Source: an uncultured Hyphomicrobiales bacterium
GTDB lineage: Bacteria > Pseudomonadota > Alphaproteobacteria > Rhizobiales > Devosiaceae
Direction: 5' to 3'
Assembly (NCBI GenBank): GCA_903828145.1
Contig: CAIKKY010000010.1
Location: 62,001-126,000, forward strand
DNA: 64,000 bases
Each line of letters begins with the position of its first letter. Position 1 is the stretch's first letter. The translations under genes were made by a program, and so were the position numbers. The notes beneath the pieces were generated by a model. It had not been told where the DNA came from, searched no databases, and worked only from the letters and a program-made list of their open reading frames with translations. This document shows, piece by piece, positions 24,610 through 33,320 of the stretch.

Positions 24610-24888
24610 ATGATCAAGTCGGAACTCGTTCAAAAACTTGCCGACGAAAACCCGCACCTGTTTCAGCGGGATATCGAAAGCATCGTGAATGCCATTCTCG
24701 ATGAGATTGGCAATGCCATGGCCCGTGGCGATCGGGTCGAGCTGCGCGGTTTCGGGGCCTTCTCGGTCAAAAACCGTCCGGCCCGCGTTGGGCGTAACCC
24801 GCGCACCGGTGAAACCGTCGATGTGGGCGAAAAATATGTGCCTCAGTTCAAGGCCGGCAAGGAGATCCGTGAACGGATCAATCGCTGA
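24610..24888 (+). CDS. ihfB: Integration host factor beta subunit
   Basis: 92 aa, ATG at 24610. DNABII fold with [41 protein letters not shown] and the beta-arm [12 protein letters not shown] whose Pro intercalates in DNA. LFQRDIE and the truncated C-terminus (KEIRERINR) point to IHF-beta rather than HU. IHF bends DNA at specific sites and supports sigma-54 transcription, recombination and replication initiation. The alpha subunit gene is not in the window. lapA follows after 21 bp. Confidence 0.95.
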   Translation: MIKSELVQKLADENPHLFQRDIESIVNAILDEIGNAMARGDRVELRGFGAFSVKNRPARVGRNPRTGETVDVGEKYVPQFKAGKEIRERINR

Positions 24889-24909
24889 GGCCGGTCTCGG
24901 GCAAAGCCC

Positions 24910-25257
24910 ATGCTGAGACGCATTATTGGCTGGGTTGTTCTGGTGCCGCTCTGCGTGGCGCTCATCATCTTTGCCCTCGCCAATCGTCAGCTTGTCGTCA
25001 TTAATTTCAACCCGTTCGCGCCGGTGGATGTCCTGCCGCCGGGTGTTGGCGTGCCTTTGTTTCTCGTGCTGTTCGGCATGCTGCTGGTTGGCGTGCTTTT
25101 CGGCGGCACGGCCACCTGGTTCGCCCAGGGCGGCCATCGCCGCGAGGAACGCCGCTATCGCCGCGAAACCGAACGGCTGCACCGCGAGCTGGAAGTAGCG
25201 CGCCGCGTGCCCGACCGGTCGGCGCTCAGCCCCGATGATTTTGTGCAACCCAACTGA
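24910..25257 (+). CDS. LapA domain membrane protein
   Basis: 115 aa, ATG at 24910. Two hydrophobic segments (VVLVPLCVALIIFALANRQ and LFLVLFGMLLVGVLFGGTATW) flank a short loop containing LVVINFNPF, the typical LapA/YciS layout (DUF1049). The C-terminal part is a basic, arginine-rich helix (RREERRYRRETERLHRELE), likely a cytoplasmic coiled coil. In E. coli LapA (YciS) works with LapB to control LpxC turnover and LPS assembly, but no lapB is present here. Position between ihfB and trpF is usual in rhizobia. Confidence 0.85.
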   Translation: MLRRIIGWVVLVPLCVALIIFALANRQLVVINFNPFAPVDVLPPGVGVPLFLVLFGMLLVGVLFGGTATWFAQGGHRREERRYRRETERLHRELEVARRVPDRSALSPDDFVQPN

Positions 25258-25275
25258 CGGCGAAACTGCAGCGCG

Positions 25276-25920
25276 ATGGCCGACCCCCTGATCGTCAAGA
25301 TTTGTGGCATCAAATCCGAACAGATGCTGGAGACGGCAATTTCAGCCGGCGCCGACATGGTCGGGTTCGTGCATTTTGTCCGCAGCCCGCGCCATGTCGA
25401 TCTCGACCTGTTGCCGGCGCTGATTTCGGCGGCGCGCGGCCGCATCGAAACCTGCGTGCTGCTGGTCAACCCGGATAATTCCACCGTGATGGAAATCGCG
25501 GCCCTGTCGCCCGACTGGATTCAACTCCATGGGCCTGAAACGCCGCACCGGGTTGGTGCGATCCGCGACGAGGCGGGCATTGCCATCATGAAAGCCGTGC
25601 CCGTGGGCTCGGCTGAGGATGTCGGGCAAATCGCCCAGTTCGCCGATGTTGCCGACCGCATCCTGCTTGATGCCAAGCCGCCCAAAGGTGCAGATCGCCC
25701 TGGCGGCCTGGGGCACACCTTCGACTGGGGCCTGCTCAAGGCGCTTGACCCTGCCCTGAGCTTCATGCTTTCCGGGGGCCTGACGCCGGAAAATGTTGGC
25801 GAGGCCATTTCACTGGTCCAGCCGATGGGCGTCGACGTATCATCTGGCGTGGAGCGGGGGCCCGGCATCAAGGATGTCGGCCTGATCCGCGCCTTCATGA
25901 AGGCGGCGCGCGCCGTCTAG
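25276..25920 (+). CDS. trpF: Phosphoribosylanthranilate isomerase
   Basis: 214 aa, ATG at 25276. TIM barrel of the TrpF family: VKICGIKSEQMLETAISAGADMVGFV at the N-terminus with catalytic Cys11, LLDAKPPKGADRPGGLGHTFDW containing the catalytic Asp of strand 6, and SGGLTPENVGEAI / GVDVSSGVERGPGIKD forming the phosphate site. It performs the Amadori rearrangement in tryptophan synthesis. It starts the trpF-trpB-trpA unit, 18 bp after lapA and 22 bp before trpB. Other trp genes (trpE, D, C) are not in the window, the usual split arrangement for rhizobia. Confidence 0.97.
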   Translation: MADPLIVKICGIKSEQMLETAISAGADMVGFVHFVRSPRHVDLDLLPALISAARGRIETCVLLVNPDNSTVMEIAALSPDWIQLHGPETPHRVGAIRDEAGIAIMKAVPVGSAEDVGQIAQFADVADRILLDAKPPKGADRPGGLGHTFDWGLLKALDPALSFMLSGGLTPENVGEAISLVQPMGVDVSSGVERGPGIKDVGLIRAFMKAARAV

Positions 25921-25942
25921 ACGCTAGACCGAGGAGAGTGAC

Positions 25943-27163
25943 GTGAACGCGATCGGGGCCAACTCCCTGCGTACCGGCCCGGATGACGAGGGTCGCTTTG
26001 GCATGTTTGGTGGGCGCTATGTCGCCGAAACATTGATGCCGCTGATCCTCGATCTTGATCGCGCCTACCGCGAGGCGCGCAGTGACCCGGCTTTTGAGGC
26101 CGAACTGACCGATCTGGGCGAGCACTTCATCGGGCGTCCGTCGCCCCTGTATTTCGCTGAACGCCTGACCGAGCACCTCGGGGCGGCCAAGGTCTATTTC
26201 AAGCGCGAAGAGCTGAACCACACCGGTTCGCACAAGCTGAACAATTGCGTGGGGCAGATTCTGCTCGCCCGTCGCATGGGCAAGACCCGCATTATCGCTG
26301 AGACCGGTGCCGGCCAGCATGGCGTGGCCACGGCCACGGTCTGTGCGCGCTTTGGCCTGCCCTGCACGATTTTCATGGGCGCCACCGACGTGAAGCGCCA
26401 GTGGCAGAACGTCTTGCGCATGAAGATGCTGGGCGCCGAAGTGCGCCCCGTCACCTCGGGCGCCGGCACGCTCAAGGACGCCATGAACGAGGCGCTGCGC
26501 GATTGGGTGACCAATGTCGAGACCACCTATTATCTGATCGGCACCGCAGCCGGCCCGCATCCCTATCCGGAGATGGTGCGCGACTTCCAGAAGGTGATCG
26601 GCGAGGAAATCCGCGTCCAGCATCTTGAGGCTGAGGGCACGCTCCCGGCCGCGCTGTTCGCCTGTGTCGGCGGCGGCTCGAACGCTATCGGCACCTTCCA
26701 CAGTTTCCTCGATGATCCCGAGGTCGCGCTCTATGGCGCTGAAGCCGGTGGCCATGGCGTCGACATCGAAAACGGCCACGCCGCGTCGATGACCGGGGGC
26801 ATTCCGGGCGTGTTGCACGGCAACCGCACCTATCTGTTGCAGAATGCCGATGGCCAGATTCTCGAAGGCCACTCGATTTCGGCGGGCCTCGATTACCCGG
26901 GCGTCGGGCCGGAACATGCGTTTTTGCACAAGATCGGCCGCGTGAACTATGTGCCGGTGACCGATAATGAAGCGCTGGCGGCATTCCAGCTCTGTACGCG
27001 GCTTGAGGGCATTATTCCGGCGCTTGAAACCGCGCATGCGCTGCATATTGTGACCCAGGTCGTGCCGAAGCTGCCCAAGGAAAAATCCGTGGTGCTCTGC
27101 CTGTCGGGCCGGGGCGACAAGGATGTCGAGCAGGTTGGCCGCATCATGGGATTGATTGACTGA
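25943..27163 (+). CDS. trpB: Tryptophan synthase beta chain
   Basis: 406 aa, GTG start at 25943 with GAGGAGAG upstream. PLP enzyme with N-terminal [17 protein letters not shown]-lysine in [16 protein letters not shown], and the phosphate-binding GGGSNAIG. It condenses indole, channelled from TrpA, with serine to form tryptophan. Full length for the family. Its stop overlaps the trpA start by one base (TGATG), so the subunits are translationally coupled. Confidence 0.98.
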   Translation: MNAIGANSLRTGPDDEGRFGMFGGRYVAETLMPLILDLDRAYREARSDPAFEAELTDLGEHFIGRPSPLYFAERLTEHLGAAKVYFKREELNHTGSHKLNNCVGQILLARRMGKTRIIAETGAGQHGVATATVCARFGLPCTIFMGATDVKRQWQNVLRMKMLGAEVRPVTSGAGTLKDAMNEALRDWVTNVETTYYLIGTAAGPHPYPEMVRDFQKVIGEEIRVQHLEAEGTLPAALFACVGGGSNAIGTFHSFLDDPEVALYGAEAGGHGVDIENGHAASMTGGIPGVLHGNRTYLLQNADGQILEGHSISAGLDYPGVGPEHAFLHKIGRVNYVPVTDNEALAAFQLCTRLEGIIPALETAHALHIVTQVVPKLPKEKSVVLCLSGRGDKDVEQVGRIMGLID

Positions 27164-27993
27164 TGACCACCCGTATTCCGGCGCGCTTCGTCGCCTGTGC
27201 TGCTGAAAACCGCCCCGCGCTTGTGACGTTCGTCATGGCCGGTGATCCCGATCCGGTCACCAGCGCCGCAATTCTCGCGGCCCTCCCGGCCGCGGGGGCC
27301 GACGTGATTGAACTCGGCATGCCGTTTTCCGATCCGATGGCCGATGGCCCGGGCATTCAGCTCGCCGGCCAGCGCGCGCTGGCCCATGGGCAGACCCTGC
27401 ACAAGACTGTCGATATGGTCAGCGCCTTCCGCCAGACCGACAAGACCACCCCCATCGTGCTGATGGGCTATTACAACCCGATCTACGTCTATGGCGTTTC
27501 AGCCTTCCTCAGCGACATCAAGGCCGCCGGCGTTGATGGTCTGATCGTGGTCGATCTGCCGCCTGAAGAGGATGCCGAACTCTGCCTGCCGACGCTTGAG
27601 GCCGGGCTCAACTTCATTCGCCTGACCACGCCCACCACCGATGATCGCCGCCTGCCGGCCGTGCTCAAGCACACATCGGGCTTTGTCTATTATGTGTCGA
27701 TGACCGGCATCACCGGGGCCGAAATCAAGAGCCACGCTGCCGTGGGCGAGGCGGTAAAGCGCATCAAGACCCACACCAGCCTGCCGGTCGCGGTGGGTTT
27801 CGGCATCAAGGCCGCCGATGACGTGGCCCTGATCGGCCGCGACTCCGATGGTGTCGTGGTTGGCACGGCGCTGTGCAATGCCGTCGCCACATCTCTAAAG
27901 GACGGCAAGGCCACCGCCACCACGGTTTCGGCAGTAACGGACCTCGTAAAGTCGTTGGCCTCAGGCGCGCGCCGCGCGCGTCAGCGCGCATAG
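27163..27993 (+). CDS. trpA: Tryptophan synthase alpha chain
   Basis: 276 aa, ATG at 27163. TIM barrel with catalytic Glu and Asp in [26 protein letters not shown], and the phosphate loop GFGIKAADD. It cleaves indole-3-glycerol phosphate to indole and glyceraldehyde 3-phosphate and passes indole to TrpB. The last few codons (ARRARQRA) are not family sequence: the reading frame and stop codon run into the first copy of the 29 bp repeat at 27973-28001, so the native C-terminus has probably been replaced by repeat-encoded residues. Confidence 0.97.
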   Translation: MTTRIPARFVACAAENRPALVTFVMAGDPDPVTSAAILAALPAAGADVIELGMPFSDPMADGPGIQLAGQRALAHGQTLHKTVDMVSAFRQTDKTTPIVLMGYYNPIYVYGVSAFLSDIKAAGVDGLIVVDLPPEEDAELCLPTLEAGLNFIRLTTPTTDDRRLPAVLKHTSGFVYYVSMTGITGAEIKSHAAVGEAVKRIKTHTSLPVAVGFGIKAADDVALIGRDSDGVVVGTALCNAVATSLKDGKATATTVSAVTDLVKSLASGARRARQRA

Positions 27994-28160
27994 CGGCCAA
28001 CAATGAAGAGGGGCGTAGCCCCATTCGCGCGACGCGCGCGTCAGCGCGCATAGCGGCCAACGATTAACAGGCGCGCGTAGAGCCCGCGTCTAGCGGGGTC
28101 GGAGCGGCAACAATCAAGAGTGGCGTAGTTCCCTGCACGCGCAGTGGCTGGCAACTAAAG
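27966..28160. repeat. GC-rich tandem repeat, about 60 bp period, at trpA 3' end
   Basis: A 29 bp sequence (27973-28001) recurs identically at 28033-28061. It contains GCGCGC-GTCA-GCGCGC, a palindrome with a four-base loop, followed by ATAGCGGCCAAC. A third, diverged copy is visible where AGCGGCAACAATCAAGAG (28103-28120) resembles AGCGGCCAACAATGAAGAG (27992-28010). The layout resembles a REP-like extragenic palindrome array. It lies at the junction of the rearranged block described in the findings. Confidence 0.8.
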
Positions 28161-28183
28161 GGGCCGCAGGTTTTCGCACGGCC

Positions 28184-28798
28184 CTAGGCCGCTGGCCCTG
28201 CCTCCAGCGCGGCAATCAGCTCTGTCTCGCTTGAGTAATTGCCCAGCTCGGCCAGGGCGGTTTCGAGAATAGCCACGCGGCGGCGCATGCCGTGGTGTTC
28301 TTCGGTCTTGCCCTTCACCTGCGCCGTCAGCCGTTCGACAAACAGGTTGCGATCCTCGTCATTGCGGCGGATGCGCGCCCGCAGGGTTTGCAGCGCGCCG
28401 ATTTCGCGGTCAATCCGCACCAGCTTGACCCGCGCTTCACGCAAACCGCTCTCAACCGCGCCGGTCATCTGCGCAATGAAATTGACGCTTTCGAGCTTCA
28501 ACCCTGTTGTCACCGCCGTGGCGACCGCCACATCGAACATATCGGCAAGGATCAGCGCCACGTCGCGCCGGTAGCCGGTCACCGCGTCATCATCGACCCG
28601 CCCGGTTTCGTCATAAAGGCGCCGGGAATCGGGGTCGGACAGGAGCCCGAACGCCTTCACGATCAGCATGAACGCGTCGGCGTCGCCGCCCCGGTCAGGG
28701 TGCGCCACCTGTACCTTGCGCCGGTAGGCCGTTTTGATTTCCGTTGGCCCAGCCGCGCGGCGCAGCCCCAAAACCAGATAGGGATCGAACTCTGTCAT
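28184..28798 (-). CDS. J-domain (DnaJ-like) protein with coiled-coil tail
   Basis: 204 aa, ATG at 28798. The J domain occupies residues 1-68: DPYLVLGLRRAAGPTEIKTAYRRK, the HPD motif at 33-35 (AHPDRGGD), then AFGLLSDPDSRRLYDETG. The remainder is helical and charged (about 110-195), with a likely coiled coil (REARVKLVRIDREIGALQTLRARI). J domains stimulate the DnaK ATPase and the tail selects the client; this client is unknown. There is no zinc-finger or C-terminal substrate domain of classical DnaJ. It converges on trpA across the repeat region. Confidence 0.87.
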   Translation of the reverse strand: MTEFDPYLVLGLRRAAGPTEIKTAYRRKVQVAHPDRGGDADAFMLIVKAFGLLSDPDSRRLYDETGRVDDDAVTGYRRDVALILADMFDVAVATAVTTGLKLESVNFIAQMTGAVESGLREARVKLVRIDREIGALQTLRARIRRNDEDRNLFVERLTAQVKGKTEEHHGMRRRVAILETALAELGNYSSETELIAALEAGPAA

Positions 28799-28905
28799 CT
28801 GGCCCTTCTAGCATCGCACTCGAGCGCGAAAAACCCCATTGGATTGCCGCCCGTCGTGGTGCTGTGGCTCTTCTCGTTTAGAGCGAAACACCCTATAGCA
28901 CGCCG

Positions 28906-29592
28906 ATGAAGATCTCGCTTCCGCCGCACCCGTTCAAGCCCTTTGCCGCCATCATCTTCGATATGGACGGCACGCTGCTCGATACCGAAGCGGTGTTCAA
29001 GGAAATCCTGTTTGGCGTCACGGCCGATCTGGGGTTCGAGATGACCCATGATGTGCACCACTCCATCATCGGGTCCAGCAACGAGCGGACGAGCCAGATC
29101 CTCACCGAGGCCTATGGGCTTACCTTTCCCTACGCGATCTTCGACGAAAAATGCCGCGCGCTGATGCACGAGAGAATGCGCGACGTGGTGCCGGTGAAGC
29201 CTGGCGTCCCCGAATTGCTCGATACGCTCAGCGCCCATGGCCTCGTCGCTGCGGTCGCCACCTCGTCGCGGTCGGCCCATGCGCTCACGCACCTCGGATC
29301 AGCGGGATTGCTGTCGCGGTTCAAGGCCGTCGTCACGCGCGATGACGTGACCCATCCCAAGCCCCATCCCGAGCCCTATCTCACCGCCAGCCGCCTGTTG
29401 GGTGTCAGCCCGGCCGAATGCATTGGCGTTGAAGATAGCCCGGCCGGCGTGCGGTCGGCCCATGCGGCAGGGCTCCAGACCGTGATGGTGCCCGATCTCG
29501 TGCAGCCGTCCGATGAGATCCGTCAGCTTTGCGTGGCTGTGAAGGATTCGCTCCACGCTTTACACAGCGCGCTGTTCACCGCGGCAGCCTGA
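28906..29592 (+). CDS. HAD superfamily phosphatase / phosphoglucomutase-like
   Basis: 228 aa, ATG at 28906. HAD motif I is IIFDMDGTLLDTE (nucleophile D19, acid D21), motif II is VATSSR, motif III lysine lies in THPKPHPEPY and motif IV in GVEDSPAG. The helical cap between motifs I and II is of the C1 type. Such proteins dephosphorylate small sugar or nucleotide phosphates or act as beta-phosphoglucomutases; Ser in VATSS is seen in both. Standing alone, divergent from the J-domain gene by 107 bp, it gives no substrate clue. Confidence 0.88.
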   Translation: MKISLPPHPFKPFAAIIFDMDGTLLDTEAVFKEILFGVTADLGFEMTHDVHHSIIGSSNERTSQILTEAYGLTFPYAIFDEKCRALMHERMRDVVPVKPGVPELLDTLSAHGLVAAVATSSRSAHALTHLGSAGLLSRFKAVVTRDDVTHPKPHPEPYLTASRLLGVSPAECIGVEDSPAGVRSAHAAGLQTVMVPDLVQPSDEIRQLCVAVKDSLHALHSALFTAAA

Positions 29593-29896
29593 ATTCCACG
29601 TCTTGACGACGAAACCACGATTCGCAGCGTCAAGGTGCGGGCACAAAAGCGTTTTTGGCAATTTTAGTTAATTTCGCCAGCGCACGGTCACTCCCACTTC
29701 ACCAGATAAAAACCTGAGTGCTGACAAGCACTTGGGAGATGTTTATCGCTCATTAACACCTCAGGCGGATGCTAAGCCGTATGGTTAAGGCGTCGTAAAT
29801 TTCTGTTTCCCTCTCGGCCGGGGCTCGGTTAAGGTCCTGGTAACGAAAAAGACGACTGCCCTGCGGGCGACGCGTGTGGGGCAAAGAGGAGGACGA
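29593..29896. promoter_or_regulatory. Leader of SleB-type gene with two CtrA-like boxes
   Basis: This 304 bp gap holds no gene. TTAA-N7-TAAA (29785-29799) and TTAA-N7-GTAA (29829-29843) each differ from the CtrA consensus TTAA-N7-TTAA in one of eight bases, and several further TTAA words occur upstream (for example near 29668 and 29754). The region is AT-richer than its surroundings, as expected for a regulated promoter. Binding by CtrA is inference. Confidence 0.4.
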
Positions 29897-30730
29897 TTGA
29901 CGGCACATCGCACCGGCAAGTTTCTGAGCGCCCTCGCGCACGTCGCGGCCTTCCTGGCTGCCGCCATTGTCATGATGGTGACGTTCGCGCCCGCTTCTGC
30001 CGCCGACATGACCGTTGCGCTTCTGACCCCGGTCAGCCTCACCGAAACGCTGGCCAAGGGCAGCGACACCAAGCTCACCCCCGAACTGCTGGCCGCCTAT
30101 ATCGAGCGCCAGAACCAGCTCAAGACGATCAGCTTCGAGGTGCCCACCGCAGCGGCTGAACTCACCGAAGCTATGCTGCTCGGCTATATCGCCAAGCGCC
30201 AGAACCAGGCACTCGACGCCATCGAAGCCGTGGACCAGAGCAATGGTCCGCTGCTCACCACGGCCCTGCTCTCCACCTATGCCGAAGACAAGTTCGTGCC
30301 CACCGCCAAGCTGGTGAAGCTGGCCGATAGCGAGCGCAACTGTCTGGCTCAGGCCATCTATTTCGAATCACGGGGCGAAAGCCGCGATGGCCAGTTGGCA
30401 GTGGCCAATGTGGTGATCAACCGGGCGTTCTCCGGCAAGTATCCCACCACCATCTGCGGCGTGGTCTACCAGAACGCCGATCGCGGCAAGTACAAGTGCC
30501 AGTTCAGCTTCGCCTGCGACGGCCTGCCTGATGTTGGCCGCGAACAGACGGCGTGGCGCCATTCGCTCGCCCTGGCCGATGATGCGTTCCGCGAATTCCA
30601 GCGGGGCGAGCGTCCCGGCATCGTCCCGAACTCGGTGCTGTTCTACCACACCGCCGCCGTGAGCCCGGATTGGAGCACCAAGTTCCGCCGCGTTGCCGCT
30701 ATCGGTGCCCACGTCTTCTACGAAAACTAA
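29897..30730 (+). CDS. SleB-type cell wall hydrolase
   Basis: 277 aa from TTG at 29897, supported by AGAGGAGG four bases upstream; GTG at 29876 is a weaker alternative overlapping this site. A signal peptide (ALAHVAAFLAAAIVMMVTFAPASAA) leads to a linker of helical, Thr/Leu-rich sequence and the C-terminal Hydrolase_2 (SleB) domain from about residue 150: NCLAQAIYFESRGES with the catalytic Glu, VANVVINR, KCQFSFACDG and FYHTAAVSPDW. Such enzymes cleave peptidoglycan glycan strands, in alphaproteobacteria for growth or division rather than spore germination. CtrA-like boxes upstream would fit cell-cycle control. Confidence 0.9.
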   Translation: MTAHRTGKFLSALAHVAAFLAAAIVMMVTFAPASAADMTVALLTPVSLTETLAKGSDTKLTPELLAAYIERQNQLKTISFEVPTAAAELTEAMLLGYIAKRQNQALDAIEAVDQSNGPLLTTALLSTYAEDKFVPTAKLVKLADSERNCLAQAIYFESRGESRDGQLAVANVVINRAFSGKYPTTICGVVYQNADRGKYKCQFSFACDGLPDVGREQTAWRHSLALADDAFREFQRGERPGIVPNSVLFYHTAAVSPDWSTKFRRVAAIGAHVFYEN

Positions 30731-30768
30731 GGCCTGCCGCTCCGCTTGCGGCGGGCGCGAAGGCTTGT

Positions 30769-30808
30769 GCCAAAAGCAAAGGGCGCCGACGGTTTTCCGT
30801 CCGCGCCC
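30769..30808 (-). terminator. Rho-independent terminator of pckA
   Basis: GGGCGC-C-GACGG and CCGTC-C-GCGCCC (30781-30808) form an 11 bp stem with one C-C mismatch and a TTTT loop. On the minus strand it is followed by TTTGCTTTTG (30771-30780), 26 bp beyond the pckA stop. It may also act on the convergent SleB-type gene. Confidence 0.8.
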
Positions 30809-30833
30809 TGTGTCGTTTGGGCTTGAGGGCAGC

Positions 30834-32387
30834 CTATTCAGCCGCCTCGCGCACCGCGTCAAATTTGCGGTAATTGTCAGCGAACATCTTCTGCAGCTTC
30901 GCCGCCATGGCGTCATAGGCATCGACATCGGCCCAGTTGGCGCGCGGATCGAGTGCCCGCTTGTGCACGCCCTCCACCCGCAGCGGCACTTCCATGCCGA
31001 ACAGGGGCTCGATCCGCATTTCGGCGCTATCGAGTTCGCCCGAGAGCGCTGCCGAAAGCAGGCGGCGCGTGGTGGCAATGTCAATACGCTGACCCACGCC
31101 ATACCCACCGCCGGTCCAGCCGGTGTTGATGAGATAGACGCGCGCCCCCGAGTGTTCGAGCCGCTCTTCGAGCAGCCGCCCGTAAACCGTGGGGTGGAGC
31201 GGCATGAACGGCGCCCCGAAACAGGCCGAGAAGGTCGCGACCGGCTCGGTGATGCCCCGCTCGGTGCCGGCCACTTTGGCCGTGTAGCCCGAGAGGAAGT
31301 GGAACGCTGCCTGCTCGGGGTTGAGCCGCGCAATGGGGGGCAGCACGCCGAACGCGTCGGCGGTGAGAAACACCACGGTTTTGGGCGTACCGCCCACGCC
31401 CCCCGGGGCCACCTGCGGCAGCGTTTCGAGCGGGTAGGCGGCGCGGGTGTTTTCAGTCAGCGAGATGTCGTCATAAAGCGGCATCAGCGCCGCATCGAGC
31501 TTGAGGTTTTCCAGCACGGTGCCGAAGCGCTGCGTGGCCGCAAAGATTTCCGGCTCGGCCGTGGCGCTGAGCTTCACCGTTTTGGCATAGCAGCCGCCTT
31601 CCAGGTTGAAGACGCCGGTCTCGGTCCAGCCATGTTCATCGTCGCCGATCAGGGGCCGTGCCGGATCATTCGACAGCGTGGTCTTGCCGGTGCCCGAAAG
31701 CCCGAAGAACAGGGCTACATCGCCCTCGGGCCCGATATTGGCCGAGCAGTGCATGGGCAGGACATTGGCCAGCGGCGCGTGGAAATTGAACAGCGAGAAC
31801 ACCGATTTCTTGATCTCGCCGGCATAGGCCGTGCCGCCGATCAGCACCAGCTTGCGCTGCATATCGAGCGCAATCACCGTGCCGGTGCGTGTGCCGTGCC
31901 GCGCCGGATCGGCGGTGAAGCTCGGCAGATGCAGGATGGTGACATCACTCGGTCCACCCGGGGTCTCCTGCCGGATCAGCAGATTGCGGATGAACAGCGC
32001 GTGCCAGCTGGTTTCGGTGAAGACCGAGACTCTCATCTGATGCGTGGGATCGGCACCAGCCAGCAGGTGCTGCGCATGCAGAGTCTTCCCCATGGTGGCG
32101 GCCAGCATGTCGGCGAGCAGGATCTCGAATTTTTCCGGCGCGAGCGGCTGGTTATTGTCCCACCACACCCGATCCTCGGTCAGGCCATCGCGCACGATGA
32201 ATTTGTCCTTCACCGAGCGGCCGGTATAGACCCCGGTGGTCACCGCCAGAGCGCCGCCTTGGGCCAGGTCGCCCTCGCCAGCTGCGAGCGCGTTGCGCAC
32301 CAGCGTCGGTGGCAATTCATCCCAATAGAGCTGGTCGGCATTCGCCGCGATGCGGGTTTCAAGGTCGGTGTGAAAGCTGTGCGCCAA
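30834..32387 (-). CDS. pckA: Phosphoenolpyruvate carboxykinase (ATP)
   Basis: 517 aa using TTG at 32387, which has GGGAGG at five-base spacing; an ATG at 32438 would give 17 unrelated residues. Conserved segments: TGVYTGRSVKDKFIVRD, kinase-1a P-loop GLSGTGKTTLS, GDDEHGW with metal-binding Asp residues, and the C-terminal TGWTGGGYGVGQRI. It decarboxylates oxaloacetate to PEP with ATP, the entry of gluconeogenesis on organic acids. It is divergent from chvI-chvG, as in other rhizobia where ChvI is known to influence pckA. The N-terminus is about 15-20 residues shorter than in E. coli. Confidence 0.95.
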   Translation of the reverse strand: MAHSFHTDLETRIAANADQLYWDELPPTLVRNALAAGEGDLAQGGALAVTTGVYTGRSVKDKFIVRDGLTEDRVWWDNNQPLAPEKFEILLADMLAATMGKTLHAQHLLAGADPTHQMRVSVFTETSWHALFIRNLLIRQETPGGPSDVTILHLPSFTADPARHGTRTGTVIALDMQRKLVLIGGTAYAGEIKKSVFSLFNFHAPLANVLPMHCSANIGPEGDVALFFGLSGTGKTTLSNDPARPLIGDDEHGWTETGVFNLEGGCYAKTVKLSATAEPEIFAATQRFGTVLENLKLDAALMPLYDDISLTENTRAAYPLETLPQVAPGGVGGTPKTVVFLTADAFGVLPPIARLNPEQAAFHFLSGYTAKVAGTERGITEPVATFSACFGAPFMPLHPTVYGRLLEERLEHSGARVYLINTGWTGGGYGVGQRIDIATTRRLLSAALSGELDSAEMRIEPLFGMEVPLRVEGVHKRALDPRANWADVDAYDAMAAKLQKMFADNYRKFDAVREAAE

Positions 32388-32613
32388 GATCGCCTCCCGT
32401 AACACCGGTCGGGTAGGTCTTCCCGTTCCGGACCTCATACCTGGGGCGCGGGGGCGCTGAGGACCATCCCGAAATCGGTCTTACGACCTTGGTTGCAAGA
32501 CCTAGGGCGGAGACGGCGCAGCCCCAATGGACCCCGGGGGATGGGCGCATCCCCGGGTTGATACAGGATAATACGTATAAGTTGTGCAACCAGCATCCGC
32601 GATTGGATCAACC

Positions 32614-33165
32614 ATGCGCCCACCGCTCAGCCGAGCCCTGCCTGCCGCCGAATTCAGCGCGTGGTATTGGCTCAAGCGTGAATTGCAGGATTTCTGCAGC
32701 GCTGAGGGTCTGGCCACCTCTGGCAGCAAGGACGTGCTGGCAGAACGGGTGCGGTCCACTTTGGCCGGCGCGGAAGTCCCCACTGTTTCGTCCGGGCCCC
32801 ACCGGGCCGAGTCCATGCCTTTACGCCTGACGCCCGAAACGCGGGTTGGGGAGGGCTGGAGGCTTAATCCGGCCCTCTGAGCGTTTTTCGTCGCGGAAGT
32901 CGGCACCAGCTTCCGTTTCAATCAGGCGCTGCGGGATTTCATCAAGGCACCGACGGGACGCACGCTGGCTGATGCCGTGGCGGTCTATCGGCACGGTGTC
33001 GCCAACCCGACTGGCACGATTGGCCACCAGTTTCAGTTCAACCGCCATATCCGTGATTATTTCGCGGCCAACCCGCAGGGCACGCGGCAGGAGGCGCTGC
33101 GCCTCTGGGCCGAATTGCGCCGCACCAGAGGACTGTTGCAGCGCACCGATCCTGAGGGCGAATAG
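32614..33165 (+). pseudogene. SAP-domain / DUF6434 protein interrupted by an in-frame TGA
   Basis: From ATG at 32614 the frame encodes a SAP-like domain (WYWLKRELQDFCSAEGLATSGSKDVLAERV) and PETRVGEGWRLNPAL, then hits TGA at 32878-32880. Translation in the same frame continues AFFVAEVGTSFRFNQALRDFIK, GRTLADAVAVYRHG, QFQFNRHIRDYFAANPQGTRQEALRLWAELR to a TAG at 33163-33165. Both halves belong to one DUF6434-type protein of 183 residues; the TGA stands where family members, as I recall, have Gly (GGA would need one change). SAP domains bind DNA; the function of DUF6434 is unknown. Either a recent nonsense mutation or a base-call error. Confidence 0.8.
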
Positions 33166-33320
33166 TCCGGTTTCCGGGCCGTTGGTCGCCCTGACGGAAT
33201 CCTTCTTCGGCCAAAAGCTGGCACAAAGGGCCCTGACGCCTTATTTAAGGTGAATTGTGGCTCTCAATGACAGCCAGCACGCGCTGGCCCTCTGGCCGCA
33301 TGCGACGGAAAGGGAAGCCG

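Noticed and set aside
27966..28160. CRISPR array
   Set aside because: Only two exact copies with a diverged third, low-complexity GC-rich unit, no cas genes; it fits a REP-like repeat.
30693..32402. 569-codon open frame opposite pckA
   Set aside because: Antisense shadow of a highly conserved enzyme with no recognisable domain.
32878..32880. Selenocysteine codon in the DUF6434 gene
   Set aside because: No suitable hairpin is seen directly after the TGA, and the family has no catalytic Cys/Sec there; nonsense mutation or base error is simpler.
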